DNA of 64,000 nt from Ruegeria arenilitoris (GCF_013031355.1 NZ_WPZO01000002.1:124001-188000); one strand, 5' to 3'. Counted from the stretch's first letter, positions 27,947-38,710 are shown. The notes: generated from the letters alone by a model not told the origin. Program-made: numbers and translations.

Positions 27947-30358
27947 TCAGCCGGGCTCCAACCCTGCGGCCTGCAACAGCCGCGCGCTCTCTTCGGCCAA
28001 AAGGCGTTCCTCGGCGGCGCCTTTGACCGGAACCTTGCCGACTTCAAGAAACAGCGGCGCTGCAAGCGGTGAGACGCAGTCCAGCCGCAATAGATCGATC
28101 CGGTCTCCGATGCGGTCTACCATCGCCTCGATCCGCCCGAAATCCACCAGCCCGCGCATGGCCTCTTCTCGGGTAATCTGCATCAGCAGGTGGTCGGGGT
28201 CGTATTTCAGCAGCGTGTCGTAAAGGATGTCTGAGGAAAACGTCGCCTGACGCCCGCTTTTGCGTTGTCCGACGGTATTGCGTTCGATCAGCCCGGCAAT
28301 CGTGGCCGAGGCTCGAAAGGTCCGTTTCATAACCGCGTTGCCGGCCAGCCAGGTCTCAAGCCCATCGCGCAGAGCATCCAGTTGAAACAGCGGGCGCGGA
28401 TCGGTCACCGCATCCAGCCCCCAGATCAGGGTGGCATAGTCGGTGGCTACAAAGCCCAGCGGGGCTAGCCCGGTTTCCTCCATGCGTTTGGTTAGCAACA
28501 GGCCCAGCGTCTGTTGCGCGTTGCGCCCGGCAAAGCCATAGACGCACAGGTTTTCGCGACCGTCATTGGGAAAGCTCTCGATCAACAGACGATCGCGTTG
28601 GGGCAGGCGGGAGATTTCCCTTTGTAGGGATAGCCAGTCAGCTGTGTGTGCGGGCAGTTGCGGCCAGTCGGGTTGCGCGAACATGCGCAGGATGCGGTCG
28701 CTCAGCTGCGTGGAGGTGGCGAATTTCGTGCCCGAGAAGACAGCCACCTTTGGCTTTCGGTCCGCGCGGCGGCTGACCTCGACCACCATTTCGCGCAGAC
28801 CTTCATAGCGAACGATCTGCCCCCCGATCAGAAACGTGTCACCTTGGGTGAGCGAGGCCGCAAAGGCTTCTTCCACCTCGCCCAAAGGCTTGCCCCCGCG
28901 ATTGCGCTTTAGGCGTACCTTTAGCGTGTCCGTGTCCTGAATGGTGCCAAGATTCATGCGAATGCGCTGCGCCGCGCGGGGATCGCGCAATTGCCAGCGG
29001 CCATCGGCGCGCTGTTGCAGCCGTTGCCAGCGGTCATATGCCCGCAGGGCGTAGCCTCCGGTGGCGCAGAACTCCAGACAGGCATCGAACTCGGCGCGGG
29101 TGAGGTCCGCGTAAGGCCCAGCTGCGGTTATTTCGGTGAACAGCGTATCCGCGTCGAACGGGCCTGCCGCCGCTGCGATCAGGATATGCTGACACAACAC
29201 GTCGCGGGGGCCCGGGCCGCGCGGCTCTCCGTCCAGATCATGCGCCTTGGCGGCCTCGAGCGCGGCGACGCATTCCACCACCTCGAACCGGTTTGCAGGC
29301 ACCAACAAGGCCTTGGAGGGCGCGTTGTAGCGGTGGTTCGCCCGCCCGATCCGCTGTACCAAACGTTTGACGTTCTTCGGCGCCCCGATCTGGATCACCA
29401 GATCGACATCTCCCCAGTCGATGCCCAGATCCAGAGAGCCGGTGCAGACGATGGCGCGCAAGTCGCCGCGGACCATGGCGGCTTCGACCCGTTCACGCTG
29501 TTGCCGATCCAGACTGCCGTGATGGATGCCAATGGGCAGGCCGTCTTCGTTGGCGAGCCAGAGGTTGTGAAAGAATATCTCGGCCTGCGCGCGGGTGTTG
29601 TGAAAGATCAACGTGGTCTTGTGCTGTTTGATCTGTTCCAGCACTGCCGGGATCGAATAAGCTGCTCCGCCGCCAGACCAAGGGGGTATTTCCTGAGTTT
29701 CCAGCATCCGGATGTCGGGGTCGGGGCCGGGGTCGGCCTGCACGATCTGGCAGGGACCGGGGTGCCGAGCCAGAAACCGCGCGATGGAATTGGGGTCTTC
29801 GACCGTGGCCGACAGCCCGACACGGCGCAGGTCAGGGCAGAGAAATTGCAACCTGGATAAAGCCAGCATCAGCTGATCGCCGCGTTTGCTCTCGGCCAAG
29901 GCGTGGATTTCATCGACAATCACCCTCTGGACGCCCGCAAACATCCGGGGCGCGTCCTCATACGAGGTCAGCAGGGCGAGGCTTTCCGGCGTGGTCAGCA
30001 GGATATGCGGCGGGTCCACGCGCTGGCGTTTCTTCTGCGTGGCCGAGGTATCTCCGGTGCGGTCTTCGATTCGGATGGGCAGGCCGATCTCATCCGCGGG
30101 GCCGCGCAGGTTGCGTCGGATATCAGCGGCCAATGCCTTTAGAGGGGAGACATAGATGGTGTGCAGGCCCGCATGGTCTGACTCGGCCAATTCAGCCAAA
30201 GTTGGCAAAAACCCCGCCATGGTTTTACCGCCACCAGTCGGCGCAATCAGCAACGTGGCCGGGTCTGAAGCCCGGTCGAACATGTCCTGCTGATGGGGGT
30301 GGATCGACCAGCCTTTGGCGGCAAACCAATCGGTGATCCGGGCGGGAATCTGCGTCAT
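27947..30358 (-). CDS. Lhr-like ligase-associated DEXH-box helicase
   Basis: This 803-residue superfamily 2 helicase has Walker A APTGGGKT (39-46), the DEIH box (149-152), the SAT motif LSATVED and the C-terminal motif LVQRIGRANHRYN. An Lhr-type winged-helix and C-terminal region follows. The length, about 800 residues, fits the helicase encoded with bacterial ATP-dependent ligase and PdeM; full-length Lhr is nearly twice as long. It likely unwinds or remodels DNA during repair together with PdeM, the next gene downstream. The ATG at 30358 begins MTQIPARITDWF. The ligase partner is not in this window. Confidence 0.9.
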   Translation of the reverse strand: MTQIPARITDWFAAKGWSIHPHQQDMFDRASDPATLLIAPTGGGKTMAGFLPTLAELAESDHAGLHTIYVSPLKALAADIRRNLRGPADEIGLPIRIEDRTGDTSATQKKRQRVDPPHILLTTPESLALLTSYEDAPRMFAGVQRVIVDEIHALAESKRGDQLMLALSRLQFLCPDLRRVGLSATVEDPNSIARFLARHPGPCQIVQADPGPDPDIRMLETQEIPPWSGGGAAYSIPAVLEQIKQHKTTLIFHNTRAQAEIFFHNLWLANEDGLPIGIHHGSLDRQQRERVEAAMVRGDLRAIVCTGSLDLGIDWGDVDLVIQIGAPKNVKRLVQRIGRANHRYNAPSKALLVPANRFEVVECVAALEAAKAHDLDGEPRGPGPRDVLCQHILIAAAAGPFDADTLFTEITAAGPYADLTRAEFDACLEFCATGGYALRAYDRWQRLQQRADGRWQLRDPRAAQRIRMNLGTIQDTDTLKVRLKRNRGGKPLGEVEEAFAASLTQGDTFLIGGQIVRYEGLREMVVEVSRRADRKPKVAVFSGTKFATSTQLSDRILRMFAQPDWPQLPAHTADWLSLQREISRLPQRDRLLIESFPNDGRENLCVYGFAGRNAQQTLGLLLTKRMEETGLAPLGFVATDYATLIWGLDAVTDPRPLFQLDALRDGLETWLAGNAVMKRTFRASATIAGLIERNTVGQRKSGRQATFSSDILYDTLLKYDPDHLLMQITREEAMRGLVDFGRIEAMVDRIGDRIDLLRLDCVSPLAAPLFLEVGKVPVKGAAEERLLAEESARLLQAAGLEPG

Positions 30359-30398
30359 GGTCGCATGATTACCTGCCCGGGATCAGAATTGCAGGGGG

Positions 30399-31706
30399 TC
30401 AGTGAATGATCTTTTCTTCTCGGACAAACATATTGGCCCAGGCGCGGTCGATAAGATCGGGGCTCATCTGATAAGGGATGCCCTCGAACTCGCAGATTGA
30501 GATCATCTGGTCGATCAGGAAGATCGGCTGATAGTTCGCGTAGATATTGTTGATGGTCGGGTACTTGACCTTTAGCAGATGCACCAGCGCCGCCTCATCC
30601 AGCGGCATACCGCGTTTGCGGGCCACCATTGCAAAGATTTTCAGGAAGTTCTCTTGGTTTGGGCCGTCGATCTTGATCTTGAAGAAGATCCGGCGCAGGG
30701 CCGCTTGGTCGAAGATTTCGTTGGGGTGGAAGTTGGTCGAGAAGATGACCAGCGTGTCGAAGGGGACCTCGAACTTTTCACCCGATTGCAGGCCGAGGAT
30801 ATCCTTTTTCTCTTCCAGAGGAACAATCCAGCGGTTGATCAGAGCCTGCGGCGGCTCCTGTTGACGGCCAAGGTCATCCACGATGAAGATGCCGCCGGTC
30901 GATTTCAGCTGCAACGGGGCCTGATAGGTTCGTGCGGTGGGGTTGTAGACCAGATCCAGCATGCTCAACGACAGTTCACCACCCGTAACAACGGTCGGGC
31001 GTTCGCACTGAACATAGCGGGTGTCGAACCGTTTGCGGCGGCGCAGGCTGTTGGGATCATCGGGTTCCTGCTCGACCGCTGTGTGCACGATCGGGTCATA
31101 AACGGTGATCACCTGACCGGCATACTCAATGGCATAAGGCACATAGACATTGTCCCCCAGCGCATCCTTAATACCGTTCGAGATCGAGGATTTACCGTTG
31201 CCCGGCGGGCCGTACATAAGGATCGACCGACCGGCGCTGACGGCGGGGCCCAGATGGTCCAGCAGGCTGTCGGGCAGAACCAGATGGCCCATCGCGCCTG
31301 TCAGCTGGTCTCGGGTCACCTGAATGTTGCGGATCGACTGGCGTTTGACCTGTTCGCGATAGACATCCAGCGGCACGGGCATGGCGCCGAAATATTCCGA
31401 CTGGCTCAGCGCGTCCAGCGCACGGGCCTTGCCGGCATCAGTCAGCTGATAGCCCATCTCGTTACCGCTGTTGGCGTTCAGCGTACCGGTGGCCTCGATC
31501 AGCTTTTGCTCGCGGGACATGTCGATCAGTTCCTGCGTGACGGAACCTGGCAGACAGACCGCAGCGGCAATCTCGGAAACGGTGTCCACATTCTTGCGGA
31601 AGATCGTTTTCAACAGGATGTCGCGCATCATGACGATGGGCAGTTTCATTTCGCCCAAACCCTTTGGGGCAGGGGGGGCCATTACCGAAGTCGTCTGCAT
31701 ATTCAT
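30399..31706 (-). CDS. AAA ATPase downstream of the tad pilus genes
   Basis: This 435-residue ATPase (from the ATG at 31706; a TTG at 31739 is less likely) has an N-terminal helical or winged region (about 20-105, with TVSEIAAAVCLPGSVTQELI). The AAA core follows: Walker A GPPGNGKS (166-173), Walker B GGIFIVDDLG (271-280), sensor-1 asparagine in IFSTN (321-325) and a probable arginine finger in AALRRI. Walker B has Asp-Asp, not Asp-Glu. The protein is soluble, is not a type IV pilus extension ATPase of the TadA kind, and its role is unknown. It is the last gene of the minus-strand tad run, 117 bases after the prepilin peptidase, so it may assist pilus assembly or its regulation. Confidence 0.82.
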   Translation of the reverse strand: MNMQTTSVMAPPAPKGLGEMKLPIVMMRDILLKTIFRKNVDTVSEIAAAVCLPGSVTQELIDMSREQKLIEATGTLNANSGNEMGYQLTDAGKARALDALSQSEYFGAMPVPLDVYREQVKRQSIRNIQVTRDQLTGAMGHLVLPDSLLDHLGPAVSAGRSILMYGPPGNGKSSISNGIKDALGDNVYVPYAIEYAGQVITVYDPIVHTAVEQEPDDPNSLRRRKRFDTRYVQCERPTVVTGGELSLSMLDLVYNPTARTYQAPLQLKSTGGIFIVDDLGRQQEPPQALINRWIVPLEEKKDILGLQSGEKFEVPFDTLVIFSTNFHPNEIFDQAALRRIFFKIKIDGPNQENFLKIFAMVARKRGMPLDEAALVHLLKVKYPTINNIYANYQPIFLIDQMISICEFEGIPYQMSPDLIDRAWANMFVREEKIIH

Positions 31707-31823
31707 GAGCGTTGCCCGTCTATCCAGTTTTCGCGCCAAAGGCCCTGTAAAGGGCCGCTAGCGGAAAATCTGGCCCGGCTTTGTGTCAGCACCAAGGCAC
31801 GGACAAGGCGGCTTAATGATAGT

Positions 31824-32369
31824 TTACGAGCCGTAAACAGTGCCGAGAATCAGGTAGAGGGCAAGGCTGCCGCCCAGAGAAAGACCCATCGGAATGTGTC
31901 TGGCTCTGGTCCAGCTTTTCCAATCCGGTGCAAAACTCCGCAGCCCCGTGAAGCTTGCCAGCCGGTGGGTTACCAAAGCTGCCACATTCATCGTCGCCAG
32001 AATAAGAACCACCAGAAAATAGTCGCCGGGCCAGATAAAAGGCGAGGCCGCGGCCAGAAACTTGGCGTCCCCGGCCCCCATTTGGCGCATCAGGTAGAAC
32101 AGGATACCAATGGCCAGAGCTGGTACGACATGCAGCAAATGCCAGATGTAAGGGGGCAGCGAGATCGACCAGGGGCCGACGGTGGCGCTTGACCACGTGG
32201 TCGACCAAGGTGGGAGAACGAACAGACCGCCGATAACGAACACCGCAAACAGCGCGTAGACTGCCTGGTTCTTGATCTTCATGGCGCGCAAGTCCGTGAA
32301 CGTCACGTACAGGCAGATCGGCAGAACGAAGGGCAGAAATAACAGTGCCGCATTCGCGGGAATGTTCAT
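31824..32369 (-). CDS. cpaA: Flp prepilin peptidase CpaA/TadV
   Basis: This 181-residue membrane aspartyl protease cleaves the leader peptides of Flp pilins. Both catalytic aspartates are found: Asp26 in TFTDLRAMKIKN and Asp101 in MGAGDAKFLA, the GxGD motif. Around five hydrophobic segments are visible. It lacks the N-methyltransferase domain of classical PilD, as expected for TadV. It starts three bases after the upstream TPR gene stop. The substrate candidates are the two pilins at 41984-42508, about 10 kb upstream in the same locus. Confidence 0.92.
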   Translation of the reverse strand: MNIPANAALLFLPFVLPICLYVTFTDLRAMKIKNQAVYALFAVFVIGGLFVLPPWSTTWSSATVGPWSISLPPYIWHLLHVVPALAIGILFYLMRQMGAGDAKFLAAASPFIWPGDYFLVVLILATMNVAALVTHRLASFTGLRSFAPDWKSWTRARHIPMGLSLGGSLALYLILGTVYGS

Positions 32370-32372
32370 CTA

Positions 32373-33224
32373 TCAGGCTTCCTCAAGCGCACGCAGCGAG
32401 CGGACGGCCTCGTCATAATGCTGAGGATGCGTGGCGATGGCTTCGCGGAAAAGGTTCTTGGCTGTGGCCACATCCCCTTGTTTGACCGCGGAAATCCCCA
32501 TCGTGTTCAACAGCATGGCGCGCTCAACCTGAGTCATCGGAACAACCGGCAAACTGTAGTTGCCCTGTGCGGCCCGGGCCAAAACCAGATTGTTCTTGGC
32601 GGTGAACAGGCTCTTGTCCTGCTGGATCGCTTCGGTGAACAGGCGTTCGGCTTCGGCATACTGGCCGCGTGTCAGCTTGGAGTAACCCCAGTTGTTCATC
32701 ACCCCGCCGGGGCGTGTGGTCAGGCCGACCGCGGTTTCATAGAAATGATCGGCGCGTTTCCAATCCTGCTTGGAGTCCGCCACTACCGCTTCGAGGCGAT
32801 AACGCTTGAAGGTTTCATAGGTGGGCGGCACGGAATCCAGAACGGTTCTGGCTTGGCTCCAGTTACCGGCACGAACAAGGGCGTCGGCATATTCGACTTT
32901 GTCGACATTTGCGGCGCCCTTCATGGTCGTCACTTTTTTCCAAGCGGCGGCGGCCTCGGTCGTGCGTTTCGCGCGGGAAAGAGAAATTGCCAATCCGCGC
33001 TGCAGGTCGATCCTGTCGGGGTTTTTGGCTGCTGCGCCCTGGAAATAGGTGACTGCCTCATTCGGGTCCGCAGCAGTCAGTAGCACTTCGCTCAGGTTAG
33101 TCTCGTCAATGACGTTGACCTCCTGATAGGTGCGCTCGACTTTTTCTTCCTCGGTTTCCCTTTCGCAGGCAGACAAAATCAACCCGCACATGACCATTGG
33201 CGCAATCAAGAATTGTTGGCGCAT
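32373..33224 (-). CDS. TPR-repeat lipoprotein in the tad locus
   Basis: This 283-residue protein has a lipoprotein signal peptide ending LILSAC (Cys19) and about five tetratricopeptide-like repeats, for example NPDRIDLQRGLAISLSRAKR, WSQARTVLD, GQYAEAERLFTEAI and VATAKNLFREAIATHP. It is presumably anchored in the outer membrane facing the periplasm. It follows the TadD-like gene and is the second TPR lipoprotein of the locus, so it may share the pilotin or scaffold role of TadD in secretin assembly. AAGGGA precedes the ATG. Confidence 0.83.
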   Translation of the reverse strand: MRQQFLIAPMVMCGLILSACERETEEEKVERTYQEVNVIDETNLSEVLLTAADPNEAVTYFQGAAAKNPDRIDLQRGLAISLSRAKRTTEAAAAWKKVTTMKGAANVDKVEYADALVRAGNWSQARTVLDSVPPTYETFKRYRLEAVVADSKQDWKRADHFYETAVGLTTRPGGVMNNWGYSKLTRGQYAEAERLFTEAIQQDKSLFTAKNNLVLARAAQGNYSLPVVPMTQVERAMLLNTMGISAVKQGDVATAKNLFREAIATHPQHYDEAVRSLRALEEA

Positions 33225-33253
33225 TTTTGCGTCCCTTACTGCTCTTGCCTGTT

Positions 33254-33862
33254 TTATGGGAGCTTGCGCAGCGTGTATTGCCCGTCGCCTTGCCGCTCCA
33301 ACGTATATTCTTGTTCTTCGGCCGTATTATTAACAGGATTTTCCATTTTTGCGAGTGCTAAGCGTAGATTGTCTCGGATTGCGTCACTTTCGCCATTGTC
33401 CAGCGCGTAGGCGCGTTTAAAGACCTGCGCGGCCTCGGGGTATTCCCCTGTTTCGATTAGCAGAACGCCGAGATTGTTCCATGCGACGGACCATTCAGGG
33501 TCATTTTTCACAGCTCGACGTAAGAGGGTCTCGGCCTGCCCCAAGCGCTTGAGCCCCAGGTTTGCCGTGCCCATCGAGGTCAATATCTCCGCCGTCATCC
33601 CCTGATCCAGTGCGGCGCGGGTGAAGGAATCCAACGCCAACTCGTATTCTCCGGCGGCCATCAACCGATTTCCAACCAAGATTTCGTCTGCGCCCTTGCC
33701 CTTCGGGTCAATCCCGGGGGCATCCAAATCATCCGTTGTACCCGTATCAGTACAAGAGGCCACCATGGCGATCACCATGGCGGCCCTTAGTGTGTGGCGT
33801 ATTCCAGAGCGGATACGCCTGAAGCTGAACGTCGCGGGCTTATCCGCCAGCACTGTTTCCAA
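33254..33862 (-). CDS. tadD: TadD-like TPR lipoprotein
   Basis: This protein of about 200 residues contains the lipobox MVASC and then TPR repeats (GEYELALDSFTRAALDQG, KRLGQAETLLRRAVKNDPEWSVAWNNLG, GEYPEAAQVFKRAYALD). It sits directly after tadC, the usual place of tadD, and its 5' end overlaps the tadC 3' end by 23 bases. The start is uncertain: TTG 33862 or GTG 33853. Both give a long basic leader (about 30 residues) before the lipobox. TadD proteins are needed for Flp pilus secretion at the outer membrane. Confidence 0.82.
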   Translation of the reverse strand: METVLADKPATFSFRRIRSGIRHTLRAAMVIAMVASCTDTGTTDDLDAPGIDPKGKGADEILVGNRLMAAGEYELALDSFTRAALDQGMTAEILTSMGTANLGLKRLGQAETLLRRAVKNDPEWSVAWNNLGVLLIETGEYPEAAQVFKRAYALDNGESDAIRDNLRLALAKMENPVNNTAEEQEYTLERQGDGQYTLRKLP

Positions 33863-34826
33863 AATCTGCGATCCCTTTTGCCGAAGGTCCGACCAGAATG
33901 ACCAGCAAAGGCGGCACCGTCAGCATCATTGTGGCAAGTGTCATCTTGGTTGGCAACTTGTTCGCGGCCTCTTCGGCCCGCATCACGCGTTTGTCACGCA
34001 TCTCGCTGGCATAAACCCGCAAAGCGTCGGCAATTGATGTACCGAAAGTTGCCGATTGGATCATGACGGTCACAAACGAGCTGACATCCTGAACACCACA
34101 ACGGGTTCCGAAATCGCGCAACACCGTGTCCTTGTCCTTACCGGCTTTCATTTCATGAGCGACAACTTCGAACTCCTGCGCGATATCCGGGTACGAGGTG
34201 CTCATCTCGCGGGCGACGCGTACGATGGCCTGGTCAAGTGACTGACCGGCTTCGACGCAGACCAGCATAAGGTCAAGCGTGTCGGGGAAGCCCGCGGTGA
34301 TCGCCTCTTTCCGCTCTTCGACGCGCCGGGTGACCCAGTAGCGCGGCAGGAAATACCCTGCAGCCGACGGAATCAGTACGCGAATTGCCATTTGGCTTCC
34401 GGTGAATTCCTCCCCGCCCGACAGCACCGTCACCAACATCACTCCGACCAGGATGCCGACAATACCCAAGGCAAACTGCGCAAAATGGAAAAACCGCACC
34501 GCATCTTTCGAGTGATACCCGGCCTGACGCAATTTGAGTTGCATCGCAGACAGTTCTTCTTCGTTCTGCGGTTCAAGGAAGGTGGCGAATTTCTGCAGCT
34601 GCTCGTTGCGGCTGGAGTTGCGGAGCCTGTCCTTTTTGGGCTTTTTTTCCGCCTTGGGGGCAGCAGTTGATCTCTGCAGCTTTTTCAGCGGGTCCTCTGG
34701 CTGTTTCAGCATCAGAGAAACGGCGATCACGATCATGACAAGCCCCAGAACGCCGATAATGATCAGCGGTCCGAACTCGCCCAGGTATTGTTTGATCAGG
34801 TCATTGATTGGGGTCAGGAATTCCAT
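33840..34826 (-). CDS. tadC: Tad pilus platform protein TadC
   Basis: This 328-residue integral membrane protein of the T2SSF/GspF family has N-terminal membrane segments (about 17-39, 115-150), a cytoplasmic F domain with FPDTLDLMLVCVEAGQSLDQAI and ALRVYASEMRDKRVMRAEE, and a C-terminal membrane helix (about 290-315). With TadB it forms the inner-membrane platform on which the TadA ATPase acts. It starts 10 bases after the tadB stop and overlaps tadD. Confidence 0.92.
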   Translation of the reverse strand: MEFLTPINDLIKQYLGEFGPLIIIGVLGLVMIVIAVSLMLKQPEDPLKKLQRSTAAPKAEKKPKKDRLRNSSRNEQLQKFATFLEPQNEEELSAMQLKLRQAGYHSKDAVRFFHFAQFALGIVGILVGVMLVTVLSGGEEFTGSQMAIRVLIPSAAGYFLPRYWVTRRVEERKEAITAGFPDTLDLMLVCVEAGQSLDQAIVRVAREMSTSYPDIAQEFEVVAHEMKAGKDKDTVLRDFGTRCGVQDVSSFVTVMIQSATFGTSIADALRVYASEMRDKRVMRAEEAANKLPTKMTLATMMLTVPPLLVILVGPSAKGIADFGNSAGG

Positions 34827-34836
34827 TGCTATGCCC

Positions 34837-35805
34837 TCAGACCTTAATGTTGGTAAGAACCCGCATCACAATCAGGTTCAGTGTCAGCATGATGCCGACA
34901 AAGAAACACAGCGGGATGAACAGGGGGTGGTCGATCACGTCGTCATAGTAGTTGGGGTCGGTCACAAGAATGAACAACAGGCAAAAGACCGGGAAACCGG
35001 ACAGGAATTTGCCGGACCATTGAGCCTCGGCGGTGATTGCCTTGACGCGCCGGAACAGGCGGAAACGGGCACGGATCACCTTGGCCAGACCGGCCAGGAT
35101 TTCGGCCAGGTTACCCCCCGACTGTTGCTGAATCCCAACGGCCACCGACAAAAAGCGGAGATCCTGCATTCCCAGACGCTCTGCCATGTCTTTCAAGGCC
35201 TCACCCACGTCACGGCCATAGGCACATTCATCAGCAATGATGCCAAATTCGGTGCCCAGCGGATCCTGTACTTCGTTTGCAACGATCTGGACAGATGACA
35301 CGAACGGGTTTCCCACACGCAGCGAACGGACCATCAGTTCAACCGCATCCGGCAGTTGCTCTTCCATCAGGGCCATACGTTTTTTGGCTTTGCGGTTAAC
35401 CCACGTGTAAACGCCGCCAACACCGATAAAGACCGACAGAGCGACACGAAGAGCCATATCCGTCGCTGTGCCAATGCTGAGGCCCACGAAAGCAAAGCCA
35501 GACAACAGCACCATAACCATGATCAGTTGTCGGGGTGTGAAGGCGATCGCGGCCTTTTGCGCCTTGTCGGCCAGCAGCGAATAGAGCGGGATGCTCTGCG
35601 TCTTCAAATGCTGCTGCATTTCCTTGCGCAGCTGTTCCAGAACCTCTTCCCGCCCGGCACCTTTGTCGAGCATGTCGAGACGGCGGTTGACCTTGCTGTT
35701 CAGGCTGATGGATTTCCCGAAGGCCACCAGATAGATGCCTTCGACCAGAAAGAACACCGCGATGAAGATCACGACATATATGAGCGCCTCAACAGGCAGT
35801 TGCAT
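34837..35805 (-). CDS. tadB: Tad pilus platform protein TadB
   Basis: This 322-residue inner-membrane protein of the T2SSF family has an N-terminal helix (about 5-27), a pair of helices at about 95-135, the cytoplasmic F domain containing LPDAVELMVRSLRVGNPFVSSVQ and GVQQQSGGNLAEILA-like residues (IQQQSGGNLAEIL), and C-terminal helices. A GGAGAT ribosome site precedes the ATG. It lies 11 bases after cpaF. It pairs with TadC as the assembly platform. Confidence 0.93.
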   Translation of the reverse strand: MQLPVEALIYVVIFIAVFFLVEGIYLVAFGKSISLNSKVNRRLDMLDKGAGREEVLEQLRKEMQQHLKTQSIPLYSLLADKAQKAAIAFTPRQLIMVMVLLSGFAFVGLSIGTATDMALRVALSVFIGVGGVYTWVNRKAKKRMALMEEQLPDAVELMVRSLRVGNPFVSSVQIVANEVQDPLGTEFGIIADECAYGRDVGEALKDMAERLGMQDLRFLSVAVGIQQQSGGNLAEILAGLAKVIRARFRLFRRVKAITAEAQWSGKFLSGFPVFCLLFILVTDPNYYDDVIDHPLFIPLCFFVGIMLTLNLIVMRVLTNIKV

Positions 35806-35816
35806 ATCCAGATCTC

Positions 35817-37250
<1,434 letters not shown>

Positions 37251-37277
37251 GGCGGCTCGTTCCCTTTTCAGACTGAG

Positions 37278-38510
37278 TTATGCAGCTTCAGCGTTGTTGC
37301 TGCCCAGGCTGTGAAGCGATTTCGCAAGTTTTGCGATTTCGCGGCGCAGTGGGTTCTTGGCAGCGGCATTGGCCAGAGGTTGTCCGTGATCACCGCTTTG
37401 CATGACTGGCTTACCACCGTCAGGCAGTTGCAGATCGATAGAGATACCCAGGCTTTCGCCCATCCGCTTTACACGGCTCTTGCCGTTCAGATCGGTGAAT
37501 TTCGGTGCCCGGTTGAGGGCAAAACGCAGTTTCTCGAACGGCAGCTCCTCGGCCTGCAGGGCGCGTTTCAGGCGCAGAGCATTCTGAGCCGAGCGCATGT
37601 CCAGCTCGATCAGCGCAAAATACACGTGTGCGGCCTGCAGAACGGTTTCCGACCAGTGAACAAGCGTCGATGGCATGTCCACGATCACGTAGTCAAAGTG
37701 GCGGCGGGCCGTGTCTATCACCCGCTGGATATCTTCCGGGGTGATCAGGTCCAGCGGCACCATGTCTGACGGTGCGGTGAGGACCTGAAGCTTTTCCTCG
37801 TAGGTTTGCAGCGCTTGTGCGAACACTTCCTCATCCATCGAGTCGGTGTCGGACAGCATTTCAAAGACGGTTTCGCGGCGCGGCAGGTCCAGATAGGTGG
37901 ATACCGTGCCAAACTGCAGATCCAGATCAAGCAGGCAGACCGACGGTTCCTCTTTGTCGGAAACGGTGGCCAGTTCCCAGGCCAGATTTACCGCCATTGT
38001 GGTGGACCCGACGCCACCTGCCAGACCATGCACGACGAACAGGGCGCCTTCCTTTGATTCGCCCTGGTTCAACGGCGAGGCGGTCTCGTGAACGACAACC
38101 GGGTCGGGTTGGTTCATCCGGGTGATCGCTTCCTGAAGCTCGCCCTCGGGCAAGGGGTAGGGGACGAATTCATCTGCGCCCTTGCGCAGTAGCTGATGCA
38201 GGGATGCCGGCGTGACATCTTCGGCGATCAGAACAACCTTAATCTTCTTCTCTTTGGCGCGGGTAATGATTTCGCCCATCAGCGACAGGTTGTCTTCATC
38301 TTCGCCATCAATTGCCAAAGCGACAAATTCCAGAGAATCAGCATCGGGTTGGCTGAAAAAGGCCAGAGCTTCTGCAAAGCCCAGGTCACCCCAGCGTTCC
38401 CCAAGGGCTGCCTCCATGTCCTCGATCAAAAGATCAAAGTTCTGGACGTCACGGCTGATTGTACAGGCCAGAATGCCATTTTTATCGTCTTGTGGCGATG
38501 CGCTCGTCAT
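37278..38510 (-). CDS. cpaE: Pilus assembly protein CpaE/TadZ
   Basis: This 410-residue protein has a receiver-like N-terminal domain (about 10-135) and a ParA/MinD-like C-terminal ATPase domain (about 155-375). It is thought to localise the Tad machine in the cell. The P-loop reads LAGGVGSTT (163-171). Both lysines expected of a deviant Walker A (KGGxGKT) are absent, while the later motif CLLDLDLQFG and the switch VIVDMPSTL are kept. Such degeneration is typical of TadZ. The ATG at 38510 is chosen because the 33 residues encoded upstream have no family character. Confidence 0.9.
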   Translation of the reverse strand: MTSASPQDDKNGILACTISRDVQNFDLLIEDMEAALGERWGDLGFAEALAFFSQPDADSLEFVALAIDGEDEDNLSLMGEIITRAKEKKIKVVLIAEDVTPASLHQLLRKGADEFVPYPLPEGELQEAITRMNQPDPVVVHETASPLNQGESKEGALFVVHGLAGGVGSTTMAVNLAWELATVSDKEEPSVCLLDLDLQFGTVSTYLDLPRRETVFEMLSDTDSMDEEVFAQALQTYEEKLQVLTAPSDMVPLDLITPEDIQRVIDTARRHFDYVIVDMPSTLVHWSETVLQAAHVYFALIELDMRSAQNALRLKRALQAEELPFEKLRFALNRAPKFTDLNGKSRVKRMGESLGISIDLQLPDGGKPVMQSGDHGQPLANAAAKNPLRREIAKLAKSLHSLGSNNAEAA

Positions 38511-38710
38511 TAACACAATCCTCGTCGTGGGAGCAGGCAAACACAGTGGGCTTGAAGACCCGTCTGGTTCGCTCTTGCCCCAGTGCGGCCGAGATCGGCC
38601 GCAAGTCACCTAATTGTTGAAAATTTGGCTTGGAACTTAGGCAAGATTTGGGCGCAAAAGAACCAATTGTAGGGAAATGGGCGACGATGCCGCCCAAATC
38701 CGGTTTATTG

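Noticed and set aside
30579..32192. Long plus-strand frame of 537 codons opposite the AAA ATPase and cpaA
   Set aside because: It spans two real genes in antisense, has no domain character and shows shadow-frame composition.
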